Source of the DNA: Arthrinium phaeospermum | Lineage: Eukaryota > Ascomycota > Sordariomycetes > Amphisphaeriales > Apiosporaceae | NCBI GenBank assembly: GCA_006503535.1 | Contig: QYRS01000012.1 | Coordinates: 1,178,001 to 1,242,000 of the forward strand | DNA length: 64,000 nucleotides | Direction of reading: 5' to 3' | Shown here: positions 22,146 to 33,535 of the stretch, one piece after another | Layout of the letters: each line of letters begins with the position of its first letter | Numbering within the stretch: the first letter of the stretch is position 1 | The notes under the pieces: generated by a model | What the model saw: the letters and a program-made list of their open reading frames with translations, nothing else | Database searches by the model: none | Told to the model about the DNA's origin: nothing | Translations under genes and position numbers: made by a program

Positions 22146-24484
22146 TAGGATAGGAAACATGCGGGCATTTCCAAGAGTCAAGAGGGTTTGAAAAAGCTTA
22201 AAAAACCGGCGGCGATTTCGTTAGTAGCAAGGAGAGGGATGTAGCAGGATAACAGAGGTGGGAAAATGCCTCACGGAGGTTGAGGCGGGAGAGTATGGGG
22301 GATGGGCTTGTCGATTTGCTACCGGAGTGACAGGCGCGAAATGCGATATGCGCGGCCGCCGATCGTCAGCAGGCCTTGGCCTGCCTAACAGCAGAGCAGG
22401 AGCCCACGGTGTCCTTGCGCTGCCTCTGCTCTGGAGGGGGGCGCATGTGCTCGTTTCGCTGGTCGTACATGGACGATGTCTGTGGGCGGTAGGTTAGTAG
22501 CTTTGCTTTAGATGAAAGCAAGTCAAGTCAAGTAATGGGCATGGATGGGAAAGTTGATTTTCCCCCTCCTGCCGCCGCGCCCCCCCTTTGGGGTGCTTGG
22601 ATTTTGGATTTTACCACACCGCCGTAACCCCTCGTCCAATCGATGCGGCACTTTTTTGCGATCAACAATGCCGGCGGCGACACACACACAGCTTCCTGGA
22701 CTGGCAATCCCGGGGCTGTCGCTCCTGACGGCGCAGCTAAATGACTTGCTTAGTTCCGAGCTGTCTATGCCGAGTCTGCCTGTAGGTAATTTGTCTTGTT
22801 GTCGTTTGCCAATCTCGCCTTCAGGTGTTGGTCCAGCAGCCATACAGACGCCAGCAAGCCCCTCGCGGATTGCCTAAAGAGGAAAGCTGGCCAGGAATCT
22901 CCACCCCCACCACACCACACCACCCATACACCGCACACCCCCTTTTTTTGTACCGATTCCTGCTTTTCTCGATCTTCCACGTCTTTGTCTCCAACGGGGG
23001 GCATCCTCCATCACAGACACTCACTCGCACAGGACGGCTCGGAAGTAACCCGGCCACACAATGCTACGCGTACACCGTTACACAGTCCAACGGCGGCACT
23101 CTGGCCACTTTGACGTGCAGGACGTGCCGACGGAAATCGACTCGTCTTTTTGTTCGATGGACTTCCTTGCATGAAGCTATCTTTGTTGGCACCTGGGGCG
23201 CCTTGACACCTCTCCCCTGCCTGGCCTGTGTTTGTTTACCGCCCATTTGCGAGCCAGCCAGCCAACCCCCTGGTTATCTTCCTATTGGGCTCGAGCAAAG
23301 CGACTCTTGCTTTTCGTTTCTTGGGGAGGCAGGCAAAAGCAAGACACGTTTTCGTCTTATGCTCTCCTCCACCCCGTGGCTACGCGTTACCGGACTGGCT
23401 GGGGCCGGGTAACCGTCACGAGGAGCCGCAAGATGGTCCTAAGTCAAAGTTTCTCTAGGGCAACGTCCAGGAATCAGAAGAGGCTTGGAGACAAGCCTTT
23501 TAGGCTGTGCGTAAAGGGTGTTCGTGACCCCAAATCAGGCCCTCCGTAGACCTGGGTTTCCGGCCTGAGCTACCACTACTACTATTACTCCGTACTGCCT
23601 TTCAAGTCATTGTCCGTGAGGCTTAACGCGAGAGAGCCCGTCACCGTCTTCGTCTCTTTGTCAAAGTTGGGTTCTTCTGCCGGACCCTGTCATCAGCCAT
23701 GACACCAAAAATAAAGTAAGTCCTCTCTTTTTCCATTTTCCTCTGCTGCCACTTCGTTTCCACAGGAAAAGCAACCAATGCGTAGTCATGGGAATAAGCT
23801 CGCTCCTCTCTAGTAGTAGTAGTAGCTGTGGCAGTTGTAGCTAGCTAGCCCGCCGCCGCCCCCCATAGGCCAGCCAGACGGATGCAGTCTATGTTTCATC
23901 ACATATCCCCAAACCGTCTATACCACGTCCTCCTGCATATTGCGGCATTTACGGGAATGGCTGGAATCCGTTGGCGTGTTTGTGGGTGCTGGCTGGTGGC
24001 TTTCCTGCGTCTAGACTCCAAGCTCAGGGGCATGTAAGGTGATTTCGGATCGAGTGAACACGCCCTCTCCCAAAGTCCTGCTTGCTTCTCACGCGGCCGC
24101 CCCATCCCCATCTGCATACCCCCCTCCCCTTTCCACTTTTGATGTACCCTCCCTCTCGTGAGATCTCGATACCGCCTGATGGGTGCGTGTTAAGTTCCCA
24201 CCAGCCACGCGCGCCGCCTGGGGGTGGAAGGGTAGGTAGTAATGGAAGTCAGAAGTTGCCATGGCATGCTTTGGCTTTGTTGTACGTGTAAAGTCAATCG
24301 AGCACCTTAGTTACCTAGATATAAAGCCTTTCTCGACCCTCCCCCGGAATCGACGTTTTCCTTCCCGTCCATCCCCCCAGTTCCAATTCCAGTTCCAGAA
24401 AGAAAGAAGTTTATTGTGCTTGTTGTTGCTGTTGTTCATCTCGTTTCGGTTTCCCACATCTCCTTTCCATATAATACTGCCACC

Positions 24485-25014
24485 ATGAGCCAATCCGACC
24501 TCTACGACTTCTTCTCCTACGCGCCCGTGACGGCAAAGGCAACACAACAGACACCGGAGCCATGGCCCGGACCTCCCGTCACGTCCTCGCCTCGTCCTCC
24601 TCGGACGAATCGAGCGCCCCCACACCTTTGTCGACCACCACCCGGGCCACAGCCACGCCCGCCCCACCCATCATGTTCAGCAGTAGCCGGACCTCTTCCT
24701 CTTCATCTTCCTCAGCAGCAGTAGTAGCAGCCAAGCACCCCCGCCTAACCGCCGACGAGATCACGGCCCGAATCCTCCAGTCGCCGAGCACCACGCTGTG
24801 CGAGATGCTCTCGGGCCGCCACGACCACGACGACGACTACGCCCGCCGCTCCGCCGACAAGTACCGGGCCTTTGTCGACCTGGCCACGCGCCTCGAGGCC
24901 CAGAAGATGCCGTCGCCGTCGCCAACGTCGACCCCGGCCAGGTTCGGCGCCGCCGCCCCGCGACGCAGTACCAACACGAACAGGCCAGGCGGGAGGAATT
25001 CGCTGTGGTGGTGA
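24485..25014 (+). CDS. Small conserved fungal protein of unknown function, with one frame break
   Basis: The best start is ATG 24485 (GCCACCATGAGC), giving MSQSDLYDFFSYAPVTAKAT, a start I associate with a small Sordariomycete protein family. The rest of that family is in another frame, from 24562 onward: AKHPRLTADEITARILQSPS, LCEMLSGRHDHDD, DKYRAFVDLATRLEAQKMPS, ending RRSTNTNRPGGRNSLWW. The two frames join if one base is missing near 24560 (CCATGGCCCGG). Otherwise the protein would begin at the in-frame ATG 24562 and lose the conserved start. The 24-nt GTGACG..CAACAG segment is too short for an intron. Ser/Pro-rich and low in complexity between the conserved parts. No known domain; no function can be given. 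Confidence 0.6.
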
Positions 25015-26175
25015 GGGCGAGGGCTATGGCGAGGGCGAGGGTGAGAGGTCCTCTCGAAACGAAGATGATGATCCTCAGTAGGTAGAGGTGCGAGCGGAAA
25101 GGGGGAGGGAAAAAGGAAGAAAAAGAAAAACAACACAAAGTACAAAAGCTGGCTGGGCAGTCAACAAAAAAAAAAGTTGAAACATAAGGCACCGAGTAGC
25201 ATTAGTTCTTAATAGACCCGTATCCCATCCCTAGTCCCAACCAGGGCTAGGGATACTACCTATGATCGTCCGATGTGAGTGAAGAGTCAAGACAACGAAA
25301 CGACATAACCGACTTAGGTAAGCAAGCAAGCAAGCGAGCAAATACGTAAACGTCATGAGCAAGTTGAGAGAGGCATCACGATTTCTGAAGAAAACGAAAA
25401 ATGTGCACTGGAGGTAAGTACTTTAGGATTTCCTACGCCGCTAGGCAGGCGGCTATCGGACAACTCGTCGGGTCTCCTCCTTCGCTCTGGCCACCGCGTA
25501 CATAACTATGCTCCTCTCCCACCGCCAACCCATATCCCTCCCTCCATCTCCATCTCTCCCACCCCTATCTCATCTCTCGTTCCCTCTCTCTCCGCTACGG
25601 ACCCTAGAAATGCCCTAACCGACAGCACCTCAAAGCTGGAGAAAATGATCCGAAGCACTCGCATGCTAACTACACAAAAAAGTGCCTTGGCTCCTCTTCT
25701 GCCGTCACCCATTATGCCCGCTTCCTCCCCAAGGAGCCAGATTTGTCGTAGCATAAACAGTAAACGTAAGCAATAACTCCACCAAACGCCGATACAGTGT
25801 GGTCCTCCAAGACGGGGAATGGATAATGCCAATGTAACGGAGACTAAGCTATTGGGTGCCAGCAAGCACATAGAGGGAGATGACAGCGAGTAACGAGCAC
25901 GAAAGGACATGCGCCGCGGTAGGTTGGGTTTCGAGAGACCCTTCCACATCTGTGGAAGCCTCACAAGTCGGGATAGCCCAAAGAGCACAAACGTTGAAGT
26001 TGAAACTGTTCAAAAAGCCTTATTTTGGGCAGTAAGTTGCGCGGTGTTCTCCAAGGCCGGTAGCACTAAACCTATGACGGTAGGATAAGACAAGTGCAGC
26101 GGGAGCCCGCGTCCAAAACGTGATTAAGTAGGTAGTCGCAATAGATAATGGATAGGAGCGATCGAGCAGCCAAGC
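25015..26175. other. Intergenic, convergent
   Basis: 3' flanks of the small gene (+) and the Btz-like gene (-). Includes an AAGC/AAGCAAGC run near 25320-25336. A 160-codon minus-strand ORF (25506-25988) has no recognisable features and I take it as chance. Confidence 0.45.
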
Positions 26176-28420
26176 TCACTGAGGATAGTAAACCGTGCCG
26201 TTCCCGGGATGTGGATAGTAGTAGCCATCCGAGGGGGGTGCCACGACACCGTTCATACCCATGACTCCGCCGGCGCCGGGATAGCCTTGCGGGGCCGAGT
26301 AAGGTGGGTATGACGGTACGGGTGGCAGTTGCGAGGCGTCATAGTAGTAAACCATACCATGACTTCTTGGGCAACCAAATTGGAACCCGGAGCCGCCTGT
26401 CCGTTGTTTGGATCCAGGTCGCTCTGGGCGGGGGCTGTGAGCCAGGCACGAAAGGCGGCGCCGGGGCTCCATAGGCCTTGGGGAGGATAGTAGTACCATG
26501 CTGCTGTTGTGGCATCATCGGGTACTGCGGGGCGTAGCCTTGCTGTGCGTACTGTGTAGGTTGGAAAGGAGCCGCATGGATAGCACGCTCCGGAATCTGC
26601 GACAACGGAGTACCCGTAGAAGCGTACGAAGGATGACGGCCGTGGGGCATAGGGATAGGAGTGTGCTTATTCTCTTGCATCACCGGAGGCTTCTGTGGTA
26701 GAGGGTGGATCTGAGGTTGGGGCAGATCATGATAGTAGTCTGTCCACCTGCTGGAGCTCCATCTGCCGAGAACTCGCCCATGCCGACAGGGTTCATCATC
26801 GGAGGCGGTTCAACTCTTGGTGGAAGCCGCACCACAGGACGGGCCGCGTCCAGCGGCATAGGGGGCGAAATGGCAGACCCTGTAGGAGACAAGAGGTAAT
26901 CACGGCCCATATCAGGTGCTATAGACGAGCGTCGACTAAGAGCAACACTCGGAGAATAGACGCTGCCGTTATAATAGCTGCCGAACACGCTGGTTCTCCG
27001 AGAGAAGCCACCGATCGACCCAAGCCGGATCTTGGCTTGCCCCGTAGACGTTGCTGATTAGGGCGCATTGCTCGGGGGATGAATATGAATGATCTGTCGG
27101 TTGCTGGGAAGATGTAGCGCGGTGGAAGTTGGGCAAGGAGATTCGAACAGGCTTGTCACGGCGCAGCGGAGCCGGTGGTCCGGCAACCTGGTGTATTGCT
27201 TCACCGCATGTCCAGAAAACACGACGGGCTCCTTGTATTGTGGAAGGAAGACTCGAACTTGTACGTTGCCGATATGCTTTTCACACGACAACGTTCTGTT
27301 GATGGGTAGCATTCGACGGGCAAGTCGGGATGAAGCCGTCGCCGTTCGGGGGGCGTCGTCCATCATTGAGTGTCCACTGTGTGCTACCGTGTGTCGTGGG
27401 CTGACGCGGGCGCGGGCTCTGTAACAATCTCGTGCATATCGTGAGCCCACGGTGCGCTGACAGTAGGATCCGCCGTATTATGGACTTGCTGATGGAAGGG
27501 TGCGAATGGGCCTCCTATGCCACCACCACGTCCTCTGCCACGACCTCCTCGCCCGAAAGGTCGGAACCCGTTGGCCGAGGGGCCGGCATGTCGGTGGTCG
27601 TGCATGAAACGGTTAGGCACGAATGAGGGGTCTTCGTCTCGGCGCCGTCGGTACTCATCGTGTCCGTGTGTCGTGGCTGACGCGAGGGCGCGGGCTCTGT
27701 AACAATCTCGTGCATATCGTGAGCCCACGGTGCGCTGACAGTAGGATCCGCCGTATTATGGACTTGCTGATGGAAGGGTGCGAATGGGCCTCCTATGCCA
27801 CCACCACGTCCTCTGCCACGACCTCCTCGCCCGAAAGGTCGGAACCCGTTGGCCGAGGGGCCGGCATGTCGGTGGTCGTGCATGAAAAACGCTCCCCGGT
27901 TAGGCACGAATGAGGGGTCTTCGTCTCGGCGCCGTCGGTACTCATCGTGTTCTCGTCGTCGCCGCTCCAACGGTTGGCCGTCTTGTGGTTGATCCATAAT
28001 GGCCGAGCTGACGACGATCGGTGCACCTGATTTGGAGGGAGACGCCAAGTCGTTGGCATCCTTACCCTGTCCCGACTCCTGAGCCTCGGGCTGATCCGAG
28101 ATGGACAAGCCAGACATGCCATTCGAAAGTGATGTAGACTTGGGTGGTTTCTCGGTGACAGAGCCGCCCCCGGGATCGCTCGATGCGACCCCCGCTTTGG
28201 CGGTGCCATTGCCGTTCGCAGTGCCACCTGCTTTCCTGGTGGCGGGAGAGGTAGGCGAGACTTCATCGACGTTGCTAGTATCGCTATCATTGGCATGGTC
28301 GTCGTCATCGGAGGCCAGCGAGCCGTCGGTGAGCGAGTCGTCGTCGAGGTCCAGTTCGTCTTCACCCTCATCCTCCACTCTACGGCGGTGGCCGATCTTT
28401 CTCCGTCGAGGTCCCGCCAT
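26176..28420 (-). pseudogene. Btz/CASC3-like (SELOR domain) protein, frame broken by many one-base deletions
   Basis: Start at 28420 (MAGPRRRKIGHRRRVEDEGE). An acidic N-terminus, then EHDEYRRRRDEDPSFVPNRG and an RGG-type GRGGRGRGRGGG run match the Btz domain that binds eIF4AIII in exon-junction-complex proteins. After HDMHEIVTEPAP the coding sense continues but hops frames: HIGNVQVRVFLPQYKEPVVF, LRRDKPVRISLPN, PPRYIFPATDRSFIFIPRAM, FGSYYNGSVYSPSVALSRR, DYYHDLPQPQIHPLP, then SHGMVYYYDASQLPP and the end NGTVYYPQ at 26176. Apart from the duplication junction, all seven changes fit the loss of one base each (near 27410, 27175, 27128, 27025, 26742, 26430, 26365). No other stop interrupts the hopped frames. 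I label it broken; sequence error is more likely than true decay. Confidence 0.75.
27387..27951 (-). repeat. Imperfect tandem duplication inside the Btz-like gene
   Basis: Segment 27387-27664 repeats 27665-27951 with an offset of 278 bp at the copies' shared core. I see no substitution between the copies, only insertions and deletions: nine bases absent from the left copy near 27608, plus one- and two-base differences near 27400-27412. The right copy keeps the gene's frame (VPNRGAFFMHDH); the left lacks three codons (VPNRFMHDH). Confidence 0.85.
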
Positions 28421-29160
28421 GTTGGGTCGAAATCGACTCCTTGTAGGCTCAGGTATGGACTGGATGAAAACGACACCAGAATCCTTGGCATCCAGGGATG
28501 CTGGGAATTGGATGGCGGTTGTGTCGCTGTGGCCGACGTCTGTATCGTCGTGGGATTACTAGGTGAAGCTCATGCGGATATGTCTCGCATGTGAGACGAC
28601 AATATTCTGACGCACCTTAGGGGACAGAATCGAAGGACTCGAATGGGGGGAGATGCAAAAGGCGAAGACCCGCCTGCGGTGGTCCAAAAGAAAGGAAGAA
28701 TGCTGTAAAGCAATTCAATTATGAAGCCAGTGTTTCCCGTTGGTTCTTCTTCTGGTTTTTTTTTTCTTCTCTTTCTTCCTTGCTCGATCCTAGCCCGGAA
28801 GCCCCTCCCCTCAAGCAGACCGACGGACCGGAAGTTGGCTGTATTGGATGTGTGGTGCAGCTTCGCACTGCGGCCCAAGCAAAGAAGGCAGAAAAAGGCA
28901 GAAGAAACAACAACTTTTATTAGAGATACCTCCAGGTCAAAACAACCGTGGACGAAAGAAAAAGCAGATACCAAGAAGTGTCAACCTCTAGCCCACACAC
29001 GAAAGGAGGTAGGGGGGGGGAGAAGAGAGAGTGGGCTGCCTTGTCCCGTAGGTTGTGACTGTGAAGATAGAATTGTCGAGGTGGGAATTCTGAATGATGA
29101 ATGAGTTTGGATGAAGCTGGCAGTCATTCTACGACGCTACGGCCCAGCCAGCCCACAGAG

Positions 29161-29190
29161 AGCAGCAGCAGCAGCAGCAGCAGCAGAGCA
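29161..29190. repeat. AGC trinucleotide microsatellite
   Basis: Eight uninterrupted AGC units followed by an interrupted one, in non-coding DNA downstream of no recognised gene. Confidence 0.85.
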
Positions 29191-30250
29191 GCACCACTCT
29201 CGGTCCATCGAATCAACGGCTGTCGAGCCAATCCACCATCTTCCAATTCCTGGGCGGGCACCTCCCCCAACTCCACAGCTCTAGCCCAAGTACCTCCCTC
29301 AAACTACAGTAGCTTAAGAGCTCAACAACAGTCAACTCTCGAGCGGGTTACAAGTAGCCATTTCCGTCGAAGTGTGTGTCCCGACCGACGAGCAGAGGTC
29401 AAGCTGCGTGCTTGATTAGTTCGCAAAGCATCAATCCATGCATGGTAGCAACGGAGGGCCTAGCCTAGACTGCCCGGCCGTGGTCACAGTACTGTACAGT
29501 ACGTAAGAGTTAGGTGTTTGGCGGGCAAGCTTGGGTCTTAGGTTGACAAGCAACGCAACATGGACCGCAACGCACCCTCGACCGAGTGTGAACTGTACTC
29601 GGCCTAACCTGGATGGGCCGTAGGGTCGAAAAAAGAGCGGGGACTGCGAGACTTCCAATGGGAACGAGGCTCCAAGTGCCAAGCTCCCTGATCAATCCCA
29701 GTTGGTTCCAGAACCACAACGGACTGAAGGCCAGCAATCAATCGGATGTTTGTTTGTGTGTACTCCTGGCCTATGCAACATGTTTCAATAGATTGATCGC
29801 GAGTGGTGAGGCCTTGCCGTCTCCCCTCCGCCCCTGCCCTGGTGTTTTGGAGGCTTCCAAATCGGTGTCCCGGGGACCCAGCGATCGTCCATTCCGGTCT
29901 GCCTAGCAAACACACGTCAATTTGATAGATGATACCTATTGATAGCAAGCCCGACCACATGCAGGTATACATGCTCAATACCAGCCCGTTTCTATTAGTA
30001 CTGCACTCACTCGCTCACTCTAATAACTGGTGTAAAACCACACTCATGTACGGAGTACTGTAGATAGTTGATGATCATGATCGCTTTCGATCCCGTAGCT
30101 CCCGTTGCTAATGCTGTCATCTCCAATAGGCCCAGCACATATTCAGTCATCCAATTGGCACATGCAAAGGAAAAGTATCTCTTAACTCTATAACCAATCA
30201 ACATTGAGCATACACCACTGGATGCGTGACGGAGATGCATACATACTTAA

Positions 30251-31135
30251 TCAAAACAATAAATCCATTGCGTCGACCACAAGATCGGCGACATCGGCCT
30301 TATCGTCTTTCCGCTCGTGGAGGTCAGCAGCAAAGAGATACCTAGAGCAAGTCAGGCCACAGCAACCTATGTTTGGTTTGCTCCTAGGTGCACGAATAAA
30401 TTTCGTATAATACCCGCTCGATATCTCTCGTCAGTTCCCAATCCCCAAGCCCCAAGAACAGTGCCTCAAATAGCTCACTTCTCACCTGTTGGTTCTTCTG
30501 ATCCGTGTATGTGGTGAAGCCACTGGTGACTGGGCAGAAGTCACAGCATTTGAAATCAGTCCACGAGAGACGAGTCATCCACAATTGTACTTTTAGTGAC
30601 CCAACAAATATCCACCACACATTGCCAGCTCAGCTCAATACATAGACGATTTCCAATCGCATACCACGTCTCATGCAGGAGTGCCATCGCCCAATCGCAA
30701 TCATCATTCGCTCTGCGCACCCTAAGGATGAGGCATATGAAGGGTTGGGGTAGCGAAAGCTCCTGGGCATTCCAACCCGCGAGGAAGTCCAGGGAACTAG
30801 GACCGTCTCGCGCTCATCGAGATAATCTATCACATGACCCTGTCACGACTGCTCAAACCCGAAACCTGCTATTCGCGCGAAGTTTAGAATTTCGTACAGA
30901 TTGTTTTTGTCTGGCGCATGTACTTATTGAGATAACCAGGCGAACGAATATATGCATACTTGTAACATGGTTTGAAATGTAGGTAGGTATGCAGTCCATC
31001 AAGAAGAGCACGCTGAGCAGTGGCAGTGGGAGAGACCCATGTCTCAATTATCAGATCAGACCAATTTTGATCGCCATCAACCAGACCTGCTTTGGCATAT
31101 TTGAGGAACTCTAGCCGGCTGTTGGCCGACGTCAT
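30251..31135 (-). other. Possible unrecognised or decayed multi-exon gene
   Basis: Several minus-strand segments read like coding sequence but I cannot join them. ATG 31135 gives MTSANSRLEFLKYAKAGLVD up to IIETW. Another frame gives DFLAGWNAQELSLPQPF, then DDCDWAMALLHETWYAIGN and LCIELSWQC (about 30610-30780). A third gives LSWTDFKCCDFCPVTSGFTT (about 30490-30590), and the end reads YLFAADLHERKDDKADVADL to MDLLF before a stop at 30251, behind an acceptor-like GCTCTAG. No domain is recognised, and splice phases between segments do not agree as read. Confidence 0.3.
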
Positions 31136-33073
31136 ACTCAGCGGTATGGTCTTCAAGCATATCGATACGGTGCCTTCTTATTTATTCATTCTATATCTTT
31201 TTATACACCATATAATATTTGAATATATCAATATCGAATTTGTCCGTCTGCTATAACTGATGTTTATGTGATCTGATTTGGCGTTGATCTTTTATCAAGA
31301 GCCAAATCGGCGTCCCCAATTTGTACATTTAACTAATGCATGTTCTTGATTTGCTAAATCTACCTACCTACCAAGGCCCATTTAACAAGTGGCTGCATCT
31401 CGTCTGCTACAGGATCCTTTGTCCATACTGAGCACTTCTTATATAAATTAACGATGTAACAGCCTTCGAGTGCAGCAGCATCATGGGCACAGCTAGATCC
31501 GTGATAATCCGAATCTCAAGTTGCAGTCACCATGAGCGAGTCCTACTAGGTCTCGGCTGCCATTACCGTATATGCTAGGCGGCAGGATTTTGATGTAAGT
31601 CACCTCGGCCGTGATACGTGAAATACGCGCCCTCCACCACCCGCTGGACGGGAGGCAGGAGGCTGGTGATGATCGGAAGACGGTACATGGATGTCCGATG
31701 ATCGAGAATGGGGAGGGCCAGTGGCTGATAGATAGGCCGCAAAAGCAACGCCATGGTTCGGCTGGGTGAAGTCGATATAAACACCAAGGAGAACCAGCCC
31801 GCCCCTCAAACTACAAGTGTGTCCACGACGGTTAGTCCGACGACCGAATAAGGAAGCAAAGCTCTGGCGGCAACAACTGCATGTATCTACATTTCTACGT
31901 CTTTACGGAGTACAGATGCACCGAACTCTTACAAGTATAACCTCAATCGCCGCCAACGTGCTACATACGAGCTGACAACAGTCTTAACCACAAGTCGCAT
32001 AGTGAGCAAGTACATCCAGCTATTTTGCACAGGTGCAGGCCGCGCCGGCTCGAGTGCCTACATGACGTCTACATGCACCTACATACATGTATTGTCGCAT
32101 TCGCATAAGGAGACCCCAGAGGTCGAAAAAGAAAGGAAAAAGGAACGATTTCCTGTAGGCTTCAATAGAACAAACCAGCACCCTCCCGGGCTGTACTGCA
32201 GGCCGTGTCAGCTGGGCACTGGCACTTCCAGCTACTGTACTTCGTACAACAATAGCCAACCTAAGTACTTACAGCACCTCATGTTGACAGGCAAATGCTA
32301 TTTAGGATGGGTGTTCACGGGTTGGTAATCCTCACGGTGACCATGACGAATCGAGGTTGAGGGCCTGGGCATGGCAAATTGGAGGCAAGCATACGTATGT
32401 ACATGATGTAGACCAGATGCCGGGGACCTTAGAGGCAGTAGCTCCAGAGGGGCCTACTCCCCCAGATGTTAGTGGTGTTGGCCGTGTTCCAGCTCAGGAC
32501 CCTAACAATCAAGCCTCATGCGGACCCCGCAATGTGGACATGTGCCCATCTAAAAAGGACAGTCGCCTCTCTGCCTCTCCAATCAAAGTCGCCTAACCTG
32601 TTCCCTCCTCAATGTTCCCTCTGCGCACTAACGTAGCCATCGGGCGATTGCGATAGCTGCCTGCAGCCTGCCATAAACCCATCGTCCATTTAAACCCGTC
32701 AAGCCCGTCTGCGAGCGACTGCCTGCCAGGCGTGTACGACTGACTACCTACCTCGATCTACCAACCCAGACCAAACCACGACCTACCTACCTTTGTTAGT
32801 AGTGAGGTGAGGCCTACGTATCTTCCGTATTGATTGCAGCACCTTGTAAGTGAACACTCTCTCAGCCATTCTACTGCCTACCCCTCATCAGCCGTCACCC
32901 CCATCCCCCATCCCATCCCAGCTGTTCCGGGCGGTCATCCGTTTCGTGACCTACCGAGCTAGTAAACACCTCGCCCTCTCCCTCACTCTCACCGATCCCT
33001 TCTCGAATCATTCCCTCATCCTTCATCAACCTGCTCCATCCGAGGCCCATTTGTCAATTGCCCCATTCTTCCC

Positions 33074-33100
33074 CATACATACATACATACATAAATACAT
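33074..33100. repeat. CATA tetranucleotide repeat in the NBR1 leader
   Basis: About five CATA units about 440 bp before the NBR1 start. Likely within the 5' leader or promoter. Confidence 0.7.
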
Positions 33101-33535
33101 CTCTCTAACATAGCTCGCTTTCGGAAGCTCCTGGTTGAGCGGGTCGAAACATTTCAATATAAGACTTCATTCCCTTTCGTCACCTTCCACCCGGTCGAGA
33201 GACCCTCCTCGACACATTATTCCCGATCCACCGCCCTGTTACGGAGCTAGATCATAACTGCCTCTCCAACATTGGTTTGTGAGTCCGATGTACGTACATA
33301 CCAAGTAGATTGCGATTGCATGACGCCTCTCGCAGCCCATTCCCTCCATCGCTTCCGCCCGGGCATACCGCTGCCTGAAACGTGCACTGCCCATCCCTTC
33401 CGACCACACACTTCAGCCAAGCTGGGCGCATCACTTAAACTGCCATTCCTGCATCCTTTGGTCCATCAAACCACCATCAAATCATCGTCACCAGTTTACT
33501 AAACGTTTGTTTCACAGCAATTGTTATCGGTAATC

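Larger units (their letters stand above)
20531..24484. other. 4-kb gene-poor region
   Basis: Begins with the 3' flank of the protease gene, including ATTCCGTT/TTGTTCCG motifs (about 20670-20810) that resemble those in its intron. Further on come a GGTGC tandem repeat (22117-22145), pyrimidine-rich stretches (about 22900-22960) and an AGT triplet run (about 23810-23825). One minus-strand peptide with a membrane segment (21237-21344) is listed separately. No gene recognised. Confidence 0.5.
28421..33535. other. 5-kb gene-poor region
   Basis: Between the divergent Btz-like and NBR1 genes. It holds an AGC triplet run (29161-29190), a possible unrecognised minus-strand gene (30251-31135), an AT-rich stretch (about 31170-31240), and a long pyrimidine-rich leader with CATA repeats before NBR1 (about 32850-33530). 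Confidence 0.5.
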
